Assembly: GCF_014673215.1 (NCBI RefSeq)
Contig: NZ_JACWMS010000002.1
Span: 1,178,001 to 1,242,000, forward strand
DNA from: Gordonia hankookensis
GTDB lineage: Bacteria; Actinomycetota; Actinomycetes; Mycobacteriales; Mycobacteriaceae
DNA length: 64,000 nt
Direction of reading: 5' to 3'
Part shown: positions 18,260 to 27,008 of the stretch, one piece after another
Numbering within the stretch: the first letter of the stretch is position 1
How the letters are laid out: each line of letters starts with the position of its first letter
Made by a program: the position numbers and the translations under genes
Notes under the pieces: model-generated
What the model was told of the DNA's origin: nothing
Seen by the model: the letters and a program-made list of their open reading frames with translations, nothing else
The model's database searches: none

Positions 18260-19018
18260 ATGATCCCGCCGGGAGCAGCAGACGACCCTGACCGCACGGT
18301 CTCGCGCTTCCCGCAACCTCCCTACTCGACCGATCTCCTCGCAGATCTGCACGCCGATGTCCTGCCGCCCGACGTCGCCGAGTACATGAGATCTCGTATC
18401 TCCGACGACCCCGATGCCCGCGCGGTTCTCGACGCACTCGACCGCACCACCGCACAGCTGCGCGGCACTGACGTGCCACCCATTCCCGTACCCGCCGAGG
18501 TGGCGTCCAGGACCCGGCGGACGCTCGACGAGATCGGCGCGGAGACCGCCACCACGCCCGACGGCGCCGTCGGTGATATCGCCGAACGCCGCAGGCGGCG
18601 GATGCCTGCCCGATGGTTGGCGGCCGGTGGCGTCGCCGCCACGATCGTCGCGGTGCTCGCCATCACCGTCACGGTGCTGCGGTCACCGGCATCCGACCCT
18701 CCGCTGCAGGCCCAGCCGTCCGCGCCACCGATCACCGACCTGGCACCCGGTGAACGGGTCGCGCTGTTGTCCGTGCTGGGAAAGGACGACGTCGCGCCGT
18801 TCGGATCGGCGCAGGCACTGCGCCGCTGCACCGCTGCCAACGGTGTCGCGGCAGACACCGTGGTCCTCGGGACCGGGCCGGTCACCGTGCGTGGACGCAA
18901 CGGTGTCGTCATCCTGCTGTCCACCGGGACCGCGGGCCGCTTCGATGCGCTCGTCGTGGCGCCCGACTGCACCACCGGAAATCCCGCGCGCATCAGCCGT
19001 ACCGTGATCGGCGGCTGA
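18260..19018 (+). CDS. rsmA: Anti-sigma-M factor (Rv3912-like)
   Basis: A 252-residue single-pass membrane protein in the place of Rv3912 (RsmA), between sigM and trxB. The N-terminal ~110 residues are cytoplasmic and helical (DLLADLHADVLPPDVAEYM, then PDARAVLDALDRTTAQL), matching the anti-sigma fold but with no HxxxCxxC zinc motif. A membrane span lies at ~119-141 (WLAAGGVAATIVAVLAITVTV), followed by an extracytoplasmic domain of about 110 residues with two cysteines. ATG 18260 is chosen for the GGAG-containing leader. Unlike in mycobacteria it is not adjacent to sigM, so it needs its own promoter, and an ECF-type one is visible. The symbol should not be confused with the rRNA methyltransferase of the same name. 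Confidence 0.82.
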   Translation: MIPPGAADDPDRTVSRFPQPPYSTDLLADLHADVLPPDVAEYMRSRISDDPDARAVLDALDRTTAQLRGTDVPPIPVPAEVASRTRRTLDEIGAETATTPDGAVGDIAERRRRRMPARWLAAGGVAATIVAVLAITVTVLRSPASDPPLQAQPSAPPITDLAPGERVALLSVLGKDDVAPFGSAQALRRCTAANGVAADTVVLGTGPVTVRGRNGVVILLSTGTAGRFDALVVAPDCTTGNPARISRTVIGG

Positions 19019-19083
19019 CACCGCGCCCGAACAGTCACATCGGCCCGACCACATGTGATCGTCCACGCACGCCTCCCGCTGCC

Positions 19084-19110
19084 GGGAACATCTGCCCTTA
19101 CCCTGATGTT
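19084..19110 (+). promoter_or_regulatory. SigH/SigE-type ECF promoter upstream of trxB
   Basis: GGGAAC (19084-19089) and GTT (19108-19110) are 18 bases apart, matching the GGGAAY...GTT elements known for SigH/SigE promoters of actinobacteria, which control thioredoxin genes under thiol stress. It lies 65 bases before the trxB start. Confidence 0.5.
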
Positions 19111-19174
19111 GAGACAGCCGAGACACCCGGCGCGGCGTCGAACAACGCATCGCGCCGTCGAGCACGGAGGACGG

Positions 19175-20179
19175 ATGACCCAGCCAGACAGCCAGCAGAT
19201 CCACGACCTGATCATCATCGGATCGGGCCCCGCCGGCTACACCGCCGCGATCTACGCGGCTCGCGCCGAGCTCGCCCCGATCGTTTTCGAGGGCACACAG
19301 TTCGGTGGCGCGCTGATGACCACCACCGAGGTGGAGAACTTCCCCGGCTTCCAGGGCGGCATCCAGGGCCCACAGCTCATGGACGAGATGCGGGAACAGG
19401 CGATCCGTTTCGGCGCCGACCTGCGCATGGAAGACGTGGACACCGTGCGCCTCCAGGGACCGGTCAAGGAGGTCGAGGTCGGTGGCGAGGTGTTCCGTGC
19501 TCGCGCAGTGATCCTGGCCATGGGTGCTGCGGCCCGGTACCTCGGCGTCGAGAACGAGCAGACCCTGCTGGGTCGCGGTGTCTCCGCATGTGCCACCTGT
19601 GACGGCTTCTTCTTCAAGGACCAGGACATCGCCGTGATCGGCGGAGGCGACTCCGCGATGGAAGAGGCGACGTTCCTGACCAAGTTCGCGCGCAGCGTCA
19701 CCCTCGTCCATCGGCGCGAGGAGTTCCGTGCCTCCAAGATCATGCTCGAGCGCGCCCGCGCCAACGAGAAGATCCGGTTCGTCACCAACTCGGCCGTGAC
19801 GTCGGTCCTCGGCGACAATTCCGTCACCGGGCTCGGGCTCACCGACACCACGAGCGGCGAGACCAGCACGATCGACGTCACCGGCATGTTCGTCGCGATC
19901 GGACATGATCCCCGTAGCGAACTGGTCCGCGGCCAGGTCGACCTGGACCCCGAGGGATACGTGCAGGTCGCCGGCCGGACCACCTACACGTCGATACCGG
20001 GCGTGTTCGCCTGTGGCGACCTCGTCGACCACACCTACCGTCAAGCCGTCACGGCTGCCGGCAGCGGCTGTTCGGCCGCGATCGACGCCGAGCGCTGGCT
20101 CGCCGAACAGGGCGATGTCGACATCGACGCCGGACTCGAGGGTGAGTTCGTGGTCGTCGACGCGCCTGCGACTGCCTGA
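19175..20179 (+). CDS. trxB: Thioredoxin-disulfide reductase
   Basis: A 334-residue FAD/NADPH enzyme that reduces thioredoxin. It shows the FAD-binding GSGPAG (~17-22), the redox-active CATC (~144-147, in [11 protein letters not shown]), the NADPH-binding GGGDSA (~164-169), HRREEFRA, and the C-terminal FAD motif FACGDLVD. The ATG at 19175 follows GGAGGA. It is 44 bases from the thioredoxin gene and makes an operon with it; this is the trxB2-trxC locus of mycobacteria. A likely stress promoter lies upstream. Confidence 0.96.
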   Translation: MTQPDSQQIHDLIIIGSGPAGYTAAIYAARAELAPIVFEGTQFGGALMTTTEVENFPGFQGGIQGPQLMDEMREQAIRFGADLRMEDVDTVRLQGPVKEVEVGGEVFRARAVILAMGAAARYLGVENEQTLLGRGVSACATCDGFFFKDQDIAVIGGGDSAMEEATFLTKFARSVTLVHRREEFRASKIMLERARANEKIRFVTNSAVTSVLGDNSVTGLGLTDTTSGETSTIDVTGMFVAIGHDPRSELVRGQVDLDPEGYVQVAGRTTYTSIPGVFACGDLVDHTYRQAVTAAGSGCSAAIDAERWLAEQGDVDIDAGLEGEFVVVDAPATA

Positions 20180-20223
20180 TATCACCAGACACATCGACTT
20201 CTGACGTCCATAAGGAGGACACC

Positions 20224-20562
20224 ATGGGAGCAAACACCGTCGCCGTCACCGACGCGACCTTCAAGGACGAGGTACTCGGCGCCGACAAGCCGGTACTCGT
20301 CGACTTCTGGGCGACCTGGTGCGGCCCGTGCAAGATGGTGGCACCCGTTCTCGAGGAGATCGCCCGCGATCACGGCGACAAGCTGACCATCGCGAAGCTC
20401 GACGTCGACGCCAACCCAGGCGTCGCCCGCGACTTCCAGATCATGTCGATTCCGACCATGATCCTGTTCGAAGATGGCAAGGCCACCAAGACGATCGTCG
20501 GCGCCAAGGGCAAGGCCGCCCTGCTGCGTGAGCTCGACGGAGTCGTCGGCTCGCCTGCATGA
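20224..20562 (+). CDS. trxA: Thioredoxin
   Basis: A 112-residue thioredoxin with the active site WCGPCK at ~35-40 in FWATWCGPCKM, the cis-proline loop SIPTMI and the KxxL..L C-terminal helix. It receives electrons from TrxB, encoded just upstream, and reduces protein disulfides in the cytoplasm. A strong AGGAGG lies before the ATG at 20224. It corresponds to mycobacterial trxC. A hairpin 58 bases after the stop ends the operon. Confidence 0.97.
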   Translation: MGANTVAVTDATFKDEVLGADKPVLVDFWATWCGPCKMVAPVLEEIARDHGDKLTIAKLDVDANPGVARDFQIMSIPTMILFEDGKATKTIVGAKGKAALLRELDGVVGSPA

Positions 20563-20619
20563 TCAACTGACCTGCGGTTACCCCGGAACCGGACGACGGT
20601 CCGGGCCCGCAGGACCCCG

Positions 20620-20647
20620 ATGATGGCGCCCCTGGTGGCGCCATCAT
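20620..20647 (+). terminator. Terminator after trxB-trxA
   Basis: An 11-base perfect stem (ATGATGGCGCC at 20620-20630, GGCGCCATCAT at 20637-20647) with a 6-base loop, followed by TTGG with only a short T run. It separates trxA from cwlM. A weaker CCCGG/CCGGG hairpin lies just before it. Confidence 0.65.
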
Positions 20648-20769
20648 TTGGTCGTGCCGTCGCGACCTGAAAGAATGCTCGGTGTTTGCGGCGGTGTGCG
20701 GTGAGCACCGATCTGGGGGACGCTGACACCCATACCCATCCACCGCGCTGCCTGGACGAGGAGTTGCTG

Positions 20770-21948
20770 ATGCCGTTGTTCCGACTCGGGGATCATGGCT
20801 CGGCTGTCGCCGAGATCCGGAATATCCTCGTCGGACTCAGACTGCTGACGTCGAGTCCGGCGCCTGAGAGCATGTCCGGCACGATCAGTGGCTGGACACC
20901 TCCCGAGGCGATCTTCGACGACGCGTGCGATCGCGCCGTGCGTGCGTTCCAGCAGGAGCGCGGGCTGATCGTCGACGGCATCGTCGGTCCGGCCACCTAC
21001 CGCGCCTTGCGCGAGGCCTCGTATCAGCTCGGCACGCGAGTACTGCTCTACCGTCTGTCCGCACCGATGGTCGGTGACGACGTCGCGACCCTACAAGCGC
21101 GCCTCCAGAACCTCGGCTACTACACCGGCCTGGTCGACGGCACCTTCGGCGAGACCACCCATAACGCGGTGTGCCTCTATCAGAGCGAGTACGGCCTGTC
21201 GTCCGACGGAATCTGCGGACCGGCGACCCTGCGTTCGCTCGAGCGACTCGGCACCCGCGTCACCGGCGGGTCGCCGCACGCCATTCGCGAGGAGGAGCAG
21301 GTCCGCCGTTCCGGGCCACAGCTCTCCGGCAAGCGAATCCTCATCGACCCGGGTTCCGGTGGGCTGCACGACCTTTCATCCGGCATCACCGCCGATCTCG
21401 AGTCCGCGGTGTTGTGGGACCTCGGTGCCCGGCTGGAGGGGCGCATGGCCGCCGCCGGTATGGAGACGTTCCTCTCCCACGACGGCCGGGGCCGTCCCAG
21501 CGACGACGAACGCGCCCGGGTGGCCAACCTCGTCGACGCCGATCTGATGATCTCGCTGCGCTGCGGTCACTACCCCAACGACCGCGCGCACGGTGTGGCA
21601 TCGTTCCACTTCGGCAATTCACACGGGTCGTTCTCGACCATCGGCCGCAACCTCGCCGGTTTCATCCAACGCGAAATCGCCGCCCGCACAAGCCTCACCG
21701 ACTGTCGGACGCACGAGCGGACCTGGGACGTGTTGCGGCTCACCAGGATGCCTGTGGCGCTGATCGACGTCGGCTACATCACGAACCAGAACGACGCAGA
21801 ACTGCTCAACGACCCGAAGGCCCGCGACGTCATCGCCGAAGCAATCCTCGTGGCCGTGAAGCGGCTCTATCTCCTGGGTGAGAACGATCGCCCGACGGGG
21901 ACGTACACGTTCGCAGAACTTCTTGCGGCGGAGCGCCTTTCCAGCTGA
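20770..21948 (+). CDS. cwlM: CwlM, amidase-fold regulator of peptidoglycan synthesis
   Basis: A 392-residue protein with two peptidoglycan-binding repeats (AVRAFQQERGLIVDGIVGPATYRAL at ~60-85, and VCLYQSEYGLSSDGICGPATLRSL at ~135-160) and an N-acetylmuramoyl-L-alanine amidase type 3 fold (~185-370). The amidase zinc ligands look lost: the usual DPGHGG is DPGSGG, and the SxH motif is SLRCG. In mycobacteria CwlM is not an effective hydrolase but, when phosphorylated by PknB, activates MurA; the C-terminal phosphothreonine segment PTGT(Y/F)TFAELL is conserved here. ATG 20770 is used since GAGGAG lies 6 bases upstream and it matches the mycobacterial N-terminus; an upstream GTG at 20701 is possible. 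Confidence 0.93.
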   Translation: MPLFRLGDHGSAVAEIRNILVGLRLLTSSPAPESMSGTISGWTPPEAIFDDACDRAVRAFQQERGLIVDGIVGPATYRALREASYQLGTRVLLYRLSAPMVGDDVATLQARLQNLGYYTGLVDGTFGETTHNAVCLYQSEYGLSSDGICGPATLRSLERLGTRVTGGSPHAIREEEQVRRSGPQLSGKRILIDPGSGGLHDLSSGITADLESAVLWDLGARLEGRMAAAGMETFLSHDGRGRPSDDERARVANLVDADLMISLRCGHYPNDRAHGVASFHFGNSHGSFSTIGRNLAGFIQREIAARTSLTDCRTHERTWDVLRLTRMPVALIDVGYITNQNDAELLNDPKARDVIAEAILVAVKRLYLLGENDRPTGTYTFAELLAAERLSS

Positions 21949-21989
21949 CGCTGTCTGTTTTCTCGGCCGGCTGATCACTCAGCTGTCGG

Positions 21990-22829
21990 TCAGCGCTGCC
22001 GACGGCCGACCGGCACCGATGCCGGTCGCTCGCGGCCGGCGAGGTCCATCGCGGCCATCACCACCAGCTTCTCGAGGGCGTGCTCGACCTCGTGCTTCCA
22101 ACCCAACCCTTCGTCGAGTTCGAGGCGGAACCGGGGAAACCGCGGATGTGATGCCACCAGATCGAATCCGGAGTCCTTCAGGAAGTCCGCATCGATGATG
22201 CACTCCGTGCAGAGGTTCGCCTGCGGGCTGTCGTGCATGGCGCGGGTGATCTCGACGATCGTCTCGTCTGCCCAGACCTGCATCTCATTCGAGATCGATT
22301 CCAGGGCGCCGAGCTCCGCCACCTCATCGTGCTCAGATGGTGGTTGGCTCAATGCGGACGAATCTGCGGATTCCGCCGGTGTGCGGACGATGCCGAATGC
22401 CTCGACGGCACGAACACCACGACGAACCAGATTGGTCACGACGCTGTCGAGAAGGATAGGGGCAGCTTCTTCGAATCCGGGTTCGGTGCGGATGGAGGTC
22501 AGAAGAACCGCATCGGCGCTCACCGGAGAAGTGGGGAAGTGGCCCGACCGCGGGACGCGTCCGGGTGGCGCGTAGAAGGCGGTACCCACGTAGTGTCCGG
22601 TCTGTCCGTCGATCGCCACCTGACCGCAGGTGCCCCATTCGAGGAGCACACCGGAGATCCACGCTTCCTTGTCGAACTCGCTCTCGAACGATGACCCGAA
22701 CTCGCCCAAGATCTCGTTCTCGGCGGTGCGTGACGACGACGGATCGACCTCCCAGAACACGCAGCGGCGAGTGTGCATCGGCAACGACTCGAAAGATTCG
22801 AGATCGACACGAGTGACCGCGAGATTCAT
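21990..22829 (-). CDS. GNAT-like acetyltransferase, Rv3916c-type
   Basis: A 279-residue protein in the place of Rv3916c, between cwlM and parB. The sequence suggests a GNAT fold: a conserved RRCVFWE strand near the start, then WGTCGQVAIDG, HYVGTAFYAPP, and AVLLTSIRTEPGFEEAAPILLDSVVTNLVRRGVRAVEAFGI, which resembles the acetyl-CoA-binding region and following helices. The acyl-acceptor is unknown. The ATG at 22829 has GGAGA 8 bases upstream; a longer frame to 22919 lacks a signal. It is on the parB strand but separated by about 140 bases that include a GTCACTGTGAC palindrome (22922-22932). Confidence 0.65.
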   Translation of the reverse strand: MNLAVTRVDLESFESLPMHTRRCVFWEVDPSSSRTAENEILGEFGSSFESEFDKEAWISGVLLEWGTCGQVAIDGQTGHYVGTAFYAPPGRVPRSGHFPTSPVSADAVLLTSIRTEPGFEEAAPILLDSVVTNLVRRGVRAVEAFGIVRTPAESADSSALSQPPSEHDEVAELGALESISNEMQVWADETIVEITRAMHDSPQANLCTECIIDADFLKDSGFDLVASHPRFPRFRLELDEGLGWKHEVEHALEKLVVMAAMDLAGRERPASVPVGRRQR

Positions 22830-22970
22830 TCCGACATCTCCGCCTCGATCGGGTTCGGAAGATCGAAAGTGTAGTGCGACAATAGATTTCGTACTTTCAC
22901 CGTCGTCCTCGCTGATCAATTGTCACTGTGACGTATCTCCCGGGTGCCCCCATGAGGCACTTTCACACGG

Positions 22971-24071
22971 TCACGAGACCCCACGGGGGTCGACAACACC
23001 GACGATCCGTTCGAGGTCTTCGACCGAGCCGAACTCCACCACGATCTTGCCTTTTCGCTTCCCGAGACTGACTGTAACCCTCGTGTCCAGACGGTCGGAA
23101 AGTCGCTCGGCAACGTCCTGCAGACCCGGCATCTGCATCGGCTTGCGCTTGGCAGGGCAGGGTGCCGCCGGATCCCGGTCGCCCCGATTCGAGAGGGTGA
23201 CCGCCTCCTCGGTGGCGCGTACCGACATACCCTCCGCGACGATCCGGGCAGCCAGGGCCTCCTGAGCGTCACTTCCGGTCTCGAGGGACAGCAGTGCGCG
23301 CGCGTGACCTGCCGACAGCACCCCCGCCGCAACCCGTCGCTGGACCGGGACCGGCAGCTTGAGCAGTCGGATCATGTTCGTGATCAGCGGACGCGATCGG
23401 CCGAGGCGATTCGCCAGTTCCTCGTGGGTGACGCCGAACTCATCGAGCAGCTGCTGATACGCCGCGGCCTCTTCCAATGGATTGAGCTGCGCACGGTGGA
23501 TGTTCTCGAGCAGCGCATCACGCAGCATGTCCGCGTCGGCGGTCTCACGAACGATCGCGGGCAACGCATCGAGACCGGCTTCTTGACCGGCACGCCAGCG
23601 CCGCTCACCCATCACGAGCTGGTACAGAACCCCGTCGTCGGTGGGTGCCGACAGGCGTCGCACGACGATGGGCTGCATCAGCCCGAATTCCTTGATGGAG
23701 TGCACCAGCTCTGCCAGCGCATCCTCGTCGAACACCGTGCGCGGCTGTTGCGGGTTGGGTTGGATCTGCGACGGCGGAATCTCGCGGTAGACCGCACCCA
23801 TCTCGTTCGAGTTCAGTGCGGTGGCATCCGATGCGGTGCCGTCAGAAGTTGGACGATCCGATGCACCACGCTCCACGGTGGCACCGGGGGAGCCCGCATC
23901 CGGGCGATCAGACCCCACGCCTGGAGTGGTTCTGCCGATCACCACATCCGCCGCGGCCGAACCGAGACGTGGACCGCTCGGCTCATCACCTTCGGGCGGA
24001 CCGGTGGGGATCAGCGCGGCCAGACCACGCCCGAGTCCGCCTCGACGCTGTGCAGTATCTCGCTGACTCAC
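22971..24071 (-). CDS. parB: Chromosome partitioning protein ParB
   Basis: A 366-residue ParB. The N-terminus has the ParA-activating basic motif ([14 protein letters not shown], ~10-25). Next come a low-complexity linker, the CTP-binding N-domain ([21 protein letters not shown], then [21 protein letters not shown], with GERRWRA at ~158-164) and [15 protein letters not shown] helix-turn-helix follows ([24 protein letters not shown]), then a C-terminal dimerisation domain. It loads at parS sites, four of which lie 1-3 kb away. GTG at 24071 follows GAGGAC. It forms an operon with parA and rsmG on the minus strand. Confidence 0.96.
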   Translation of the reverse strand: MSQRDTAQRRGGLGRGLAALIPTGPPEGDEPSGPRLGSAAADVVIGRTTPGVGSDRPDAGSPGATVERGASDRPTSDGTASDATALNSNEMGAVYREIPPSQIQPNPQQPRTVFDEDALAELVHSIKEFGLMQPIVVRRLSAPTDDGVLYQLVMGERRWRAGQEAGLDALPAIVRETADADMLRDALLENIHRAQLNPLEEAAAYQQLLDEFGVTHEELANRLGRSRPLITNMIRLLKLPVPVQRRVAAGVLSAGHARALLSLETGSDAQEALAARIVAEGMSVRATEEAVTLSNRGDRDPAAPCPAKRKPMQMPGLQDVAERLSDRLDTRVTVSLGKRKGKIVVEFGSVEDLERIVGVVDPRGVS

Positions 24072-24213
24072 TGCTGTCCTCTCGCTGAATACACCGGGAG
24101 TATCGGCGACTGCCGCCGCCCCATGATCTCGAATCCTATCCGCACCGACCGACTGTGTTCGGTATGCAGGGACGTGGTCGACCAGAGCGTGTTCGCCGAG
24201 GTGACGCCGCTCA

Positions 24214-25329
24214 TCATTGCGCCGCGCCCCGTAGTGCCAACTCTCTACAGGCGTCGAGGTAGCTCATCGATCCACGTGAACCCGGGTCGTATTCGATGAT
24301 GGTCATGCCGAATCCCGGGGCCTCGGAGACCTTCACACTTCGCGGAATGATCGCCTTCAACACCTTGTCGCCGAAGTGATTGCGCACCTCGTCGGCGACC
24401 TGATCGGCGAGCTTGGTCCTGCCGTCGTACATGGTCAGTACCACGGTCGAGACGTGCAGCGCCGGATTGAGATGTGCCTGCACCAGCTCGATGTTGCGGA
24501 GTAGTTGGCCGACGCCCTCGAGCGCGTAGTACTCGCACTGAATCGGGATGAGTACCTCTTTGGCCGCCACCATCGCGTTGACCGTGAGCAAACCGAGCGA
24601 CGGCGGGCAATCGATCAGTACGTAGTCCACGTCGAGGTCTCGTAACGTGTCCTCGTTCAGAGCGTTGCGGAGCCGATTCTCCCGAGCGACCAACGAGACC
24701 AGTTCGATCTCGGCGCCTGCCAGGTCGAGCGTCGCAGGCACGCACAGGAGCCTGTCATTGTTGGGGCTCTTCTGGGTCGCCTCGGCGAGCGTCACCTCGC
24801 CCAGTAGCAGTTCGTACACCGATGCAATGTCCGGAGCGCGATGATCGATCCCCAGCGCAGTACTCGCGTTGCCCTGGGGATCGAGGTCGACGACCAGGAC
24901 GCCGAGTCCGTGCAGGGCCAGTCCCGCTGCCAGATTCACCGCGGTGGTGGTCTTGCCGACGCCGCCCTTCTGATTGGCGATGGTGAGGATCCGGGTCTTC
25001 GGCGGTCGCGGGAGTTGGCCGGCGCCACCGGGCGTGAGAACCTGACTCGCTCGCGCGGCCGCGGCGGCTATCGGGGTGTCATGGAACTCGGGGCGTGATG
25101 TCGGGGGGACTGGGGTCGGCGGGGTAGGGGATCCGCCACCGACAGTGGTTTCACGTGAAACACTCGGGTCCTGATCGACCACGCTTGGACTCCTTCGCCC
25201 GACTTCGTAACCTTCGGCAACCTGCCCCGCGTGGGCATCTCGATGATCCGCGGCTTCTGATGCCGCCGACCGATCACCGGTCTGCCGTCTATTCTGCGCC
25301 CTCCGTGGACTCCACACCAATCCGGTCAC
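24214..25329 (-). CDS. parA: Chromosome partitioning ATPase ParA
   Basis: A 371-residue Walker-type ATPase that moves ParB-parS complexes. The deviant Walker A KGGVGKTT is at ~120-127 ([16 protein letters not shown]). Also present are [23 protein letters not shown] and [14 protein letters not shown]. The first ~110 residues are a variable linker, and the residues VSRET in it are encoded by a parS site. The GTG at 25329 overlaps the rsmG stop (GTGA), but starts farther in are possible because the N-terminal ~50 residues are poorly constrained. Confidence 0.95.
   Translation of the reverse strand: MTGLVWSPRRAQNRRQTGDRSAASEAADHRDAHAGQVAEGYEVGRRSPSVVDQDPSVSRETTVGGGSPTPPTPVPPTSRPEFHDTPIAAAAARASQVLTPGGAGQLPRPPKTRILTIANQKGGVGKTTTAVNLAAGLALHGLGVLVVDLDPQGNASTALGIDHRAPDIASVYELLLGEVTLAEATQKSPNNDRLLCVPATLDLAGAEIELVSLVARENRLRNALNEDTLRDLDVDYVLIDCPPSLGLLTVNAMVAAKEVLIPIQCEYYALEGVGQLLRNIELVQAHLNPALHVSTVVLTMYDGRTKLADQVADEVRNHFGDKVLKAIIPRSVKVSEAPGFGMTIIEYDPGSRGSMSYLDACRELALRGAAQ
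25148..25161. promoter_or_regulatory. parS site inside parA
   Basis: GTTTCACGTGAAAC is a perfect match to the 14-base parS palindrome that ParB binds. It lies inside the parA N-terminal coding region, where it encodes Val-Ser-Arg-Glu-Thr. Confidence 0.92.
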
Positions 25330-26036
25330 CTCTTCTTGTTGCGTGTTCGCGAACGCTTTCCGGAACCCCCGCCGATGCGCCTTTTGGTTCCGATGACCAC
25401 CGTCGTCGGGACATCCAGGACGGCCTTACCGCACTCGTCCACCCTCAGGTTGGTGATCCCGGACCGACCCACCAGATCGCGGTCCCGGTCGATCTCCTCC
25501 CGAGCAGACGCACCCTTGATTGCCACCATTCTGCCGTCTTCTCGGACCAGCGGTCCGCACCACTTGGCCAAGCGCTCGAGCGGCGCGACGGCACGAGAGG
25601 TCACCACATCGGCTTCACCCACCGCTGCCCGAATCGCCTTCTCTTCGGCTCTCCCGCGAACGACAGTCACGTCGAGCCTCAGCTCCGCAACCATTCTCTG
25701 CAAGAAATCACTACGTCGCAGGAGTGGCTCCACGAGAGTCACAGACAGATCCGGTCGGGCGATCGCGAGGGGGATGCCAGGCAGCCCCGCACCGCTCCCG
25801 ATGTCGACAACGGTCTCACCCTCGATGATCACGTCGCCGATCACCGCACAGTTCAGGATGTGCCTATCCCACAGACGTGGTACTTCCCGTGGTCCGATCA
25901 GACCGAGCACCACGCCATCGCCGGCGAGCGCCTCGTGGTACTGCTCGGCAATCTCCAGGCGGTCACCAAAGACTGTGAGGGCCTCTGGGGGAGCGGGCTG
26001 TGGATCGTCGGTCGCGGTTGGTTCCACGTGAAACAT
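25326..26036 (-). CDS. rsmG: 16S rRNA (guanine-N7)-methyltransferase RsmG
   Basis: A 236-residue class I methyltransferase that modifies G527 (E. coli numbering) of 16S rRNA; loss gives low-level streptomycin resistance in many bacteria. The SAM-binding motif is VVDIGSGAGLPGIPLAIARPD (~80-100), followed by the LVEPLLRRSDFLQ acidic loop, and GRAEE and TSRAVAPLERL. The start ATG at 26036 sits in a degenerate parS (the first residues Met-Phe-His-Val are encoded by it). The C-terminus is basic ([10 protein letters not shown]). First gene of the rsmG-parA-parB operon; a terminator hairpin separates it from jag. Confidence 0.95.
   Translation of the reverse strand: MFHVEPTATDDPQPAPPEALTVFGDRLEIAEQYHEALAGDGVVLGLIGPREVPRLWDRHILNCAVIGDVIIEGETVVDIGSGAGLPGIPLAIARPDLSVTLVEPLLRRSDFLQRMVAELRLDVTVVRGRAEEKAIRAAVGEADVVTSRAVAPLERLAKWCGPLVREDGRMVAIKGASAREEIDRDRDLVGRSGITNLRVDECGKAVLDVPTTVVIGTKRRIGGGSGKRSRTRNKKR
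26021..26034. promoter_or_regulatory. Degenerate parS at rsmG start
   Basis: GTTCCACGTGAAAC has one mismatch to parS. It covers codons 1-5 of rsmG on the minus strand, so both the coding and the binding function constrain it. Confidence 0.7.
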
Positions 26037-26066
26037 CCTTTCATCGGCAACGCTGGAGCTGGCTGT

Positions 26067-26080
26067 GTTTCACGTGAAAC
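26067..26080. promoter_or_regulatory. parS site upstream of rsmG
   Basis: Perfect GTTTCACGTGAAAC in the rsmG-jag intergenic region, 31 bases before the rsmG start. Confidence 0.92.
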
Positions 26081-26103
26081 GAACGACAGAACTGACTCCA
26101 CGC

Positions 26104-26117
26104 GTTTCACGTGAAAC
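26104..26117. promoter_or_regulatory. parS site upstream of rsmG, second
   Basis: Perfect GTTTCACGTGAAAC, centre-to-centre 37 bases from the previous one. ParB spreading from these two sites would cover the promoter of rsmG-parA-parB. Confidence 0.92.
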
Positions 26118-26176
26118 AGCGCAGCAGTCGTGGGTCGTGAACTGCATCGATGTGATTACTGATGCCGGATACAACA

Positions 26177-26200
26177 AAGTCCCGGCCGTAACCGGGACTT
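26177..26200 (-). terminator. Terminator after jag (rpmH operon)
   Basis: On the minus strand AAGTCCCGG and CCGGGACTT form a 9-base perfect stem with a 6-base loop, followed by TTGTTGT. It lies 21 bases past the jag stop and ends the rpmH-rnpA-yidD-yidC-jag unit before the parS region. Confidence 0.7.
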
Positions 26201-26220
26201 CGTCGTATGCGTTCACAACA

Positions 26221-26931
26221 CTAGCTGGACCGCAGCACCACCACGCGGCGCTTGGGCTCGGCGCCCTCGCTCTCGCTCACCACGCCGTCGACCGCAGCCA
26301 CTGCGTCGTGCACGATCTTGCGCTCAAACGGCGTCATCGGGTCCAACTCCTCGCGGACACCCGACTCACGGACACGCTCCGCCACCTCGGTACCGATCCG
26401 GGCCAGACGGTCGCGACGATCCGCACGCCACCGCGCGATGTCCAGCATCAGCCGGCTCCGATCGCCCGTCGCCTGCTGCACTGCCAGACGCGTCAGCTCC
26501 TGCAGCGCGTCGAGGACCTCGCCCTTACGGCCGACCAGCTTCGTCAGATCGTCGCCCCCGTCGATACTCACGATCGCGCGGTCACCGTCGACGTCGAGAT
26601 CGATGTCGCCGTCGAAGTCGAGCACGTCGAGGAGCTGCTCCAGGTAGTCACCGGCGATCTCGCCCTCTTCGACCAGACGTTCCTCGTCGTCTACCTCGTC
26701 ATCGTCGGAGTCATCGTCCTCGTCCGACTCGTCCGCATCATCGGTAGCGGTTGCCGAGCCGGCATCGGCACCCGAGGCTTCTCCCGCACCGGCGACTGTC
26801 CCAGCCGTCTCGGTCTCCGGCGTCTTGCCATCCAACGTCTCGACCACACCGCCTTCCGTGACCTCGTCGGCCGACTGCGCGGCGTCGTCGCGGATCTCCT
26901 GCTCGTCCTGTGCAGCGGTCTCTGCTGTCAT
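26221..26931 (-). CDS. jag: Jag/KhpB RNA-binding protein (KH and R3H domains)
   Basis: A 236-residue protein in the place of Rv3920c. The first ~110 residues are very acidic and disordered (long Asp/Glu runs such as ESDEDDDSDDDEVDDEE). A KH domain follows (~115-170, with GRKGEVLDALQELTRLAV), then an R3H domain near the C-terminus (LDPMTPFERKIVHDAV). Jag/KhpB proteins bind RNA and are tied to cell elongation and division in Gram-positive bacteria. It follows yidC in the same operon, as in most actinobacteria. The acidic N-terminus replaces the Jag-N domain seen in Firmicutes. Confidence 0.92.
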   Translation of the reverse strand: MTAETAAQDEQEIRDDAAQSADEVTEGGVVETLDGKTPETETAGTVAGAGEASGADAGSATATDDADESDEDDDSDDDEVDDEERLVEEGEIAGDYLEQLLDVLDFDGDIDLDVDGDRAIVSIDGGDDLTKLVGRKGEVLDALQELTRLAVQQATGDRSRLMLDIARWRADRRDRLARIGTEVAERVRESGVREELDPMTPFERKIVHDAVAAVDGVVSESEGAEPKRRVVVLRSS

Positions 26932-27008
26932 CTCAATCCCACCTAACTCTGCTTCCGATCAACGTCTCTGGTGCCACCCACGAAGGGGAGGGGAGTGGCT
27001 GCCCTCGA

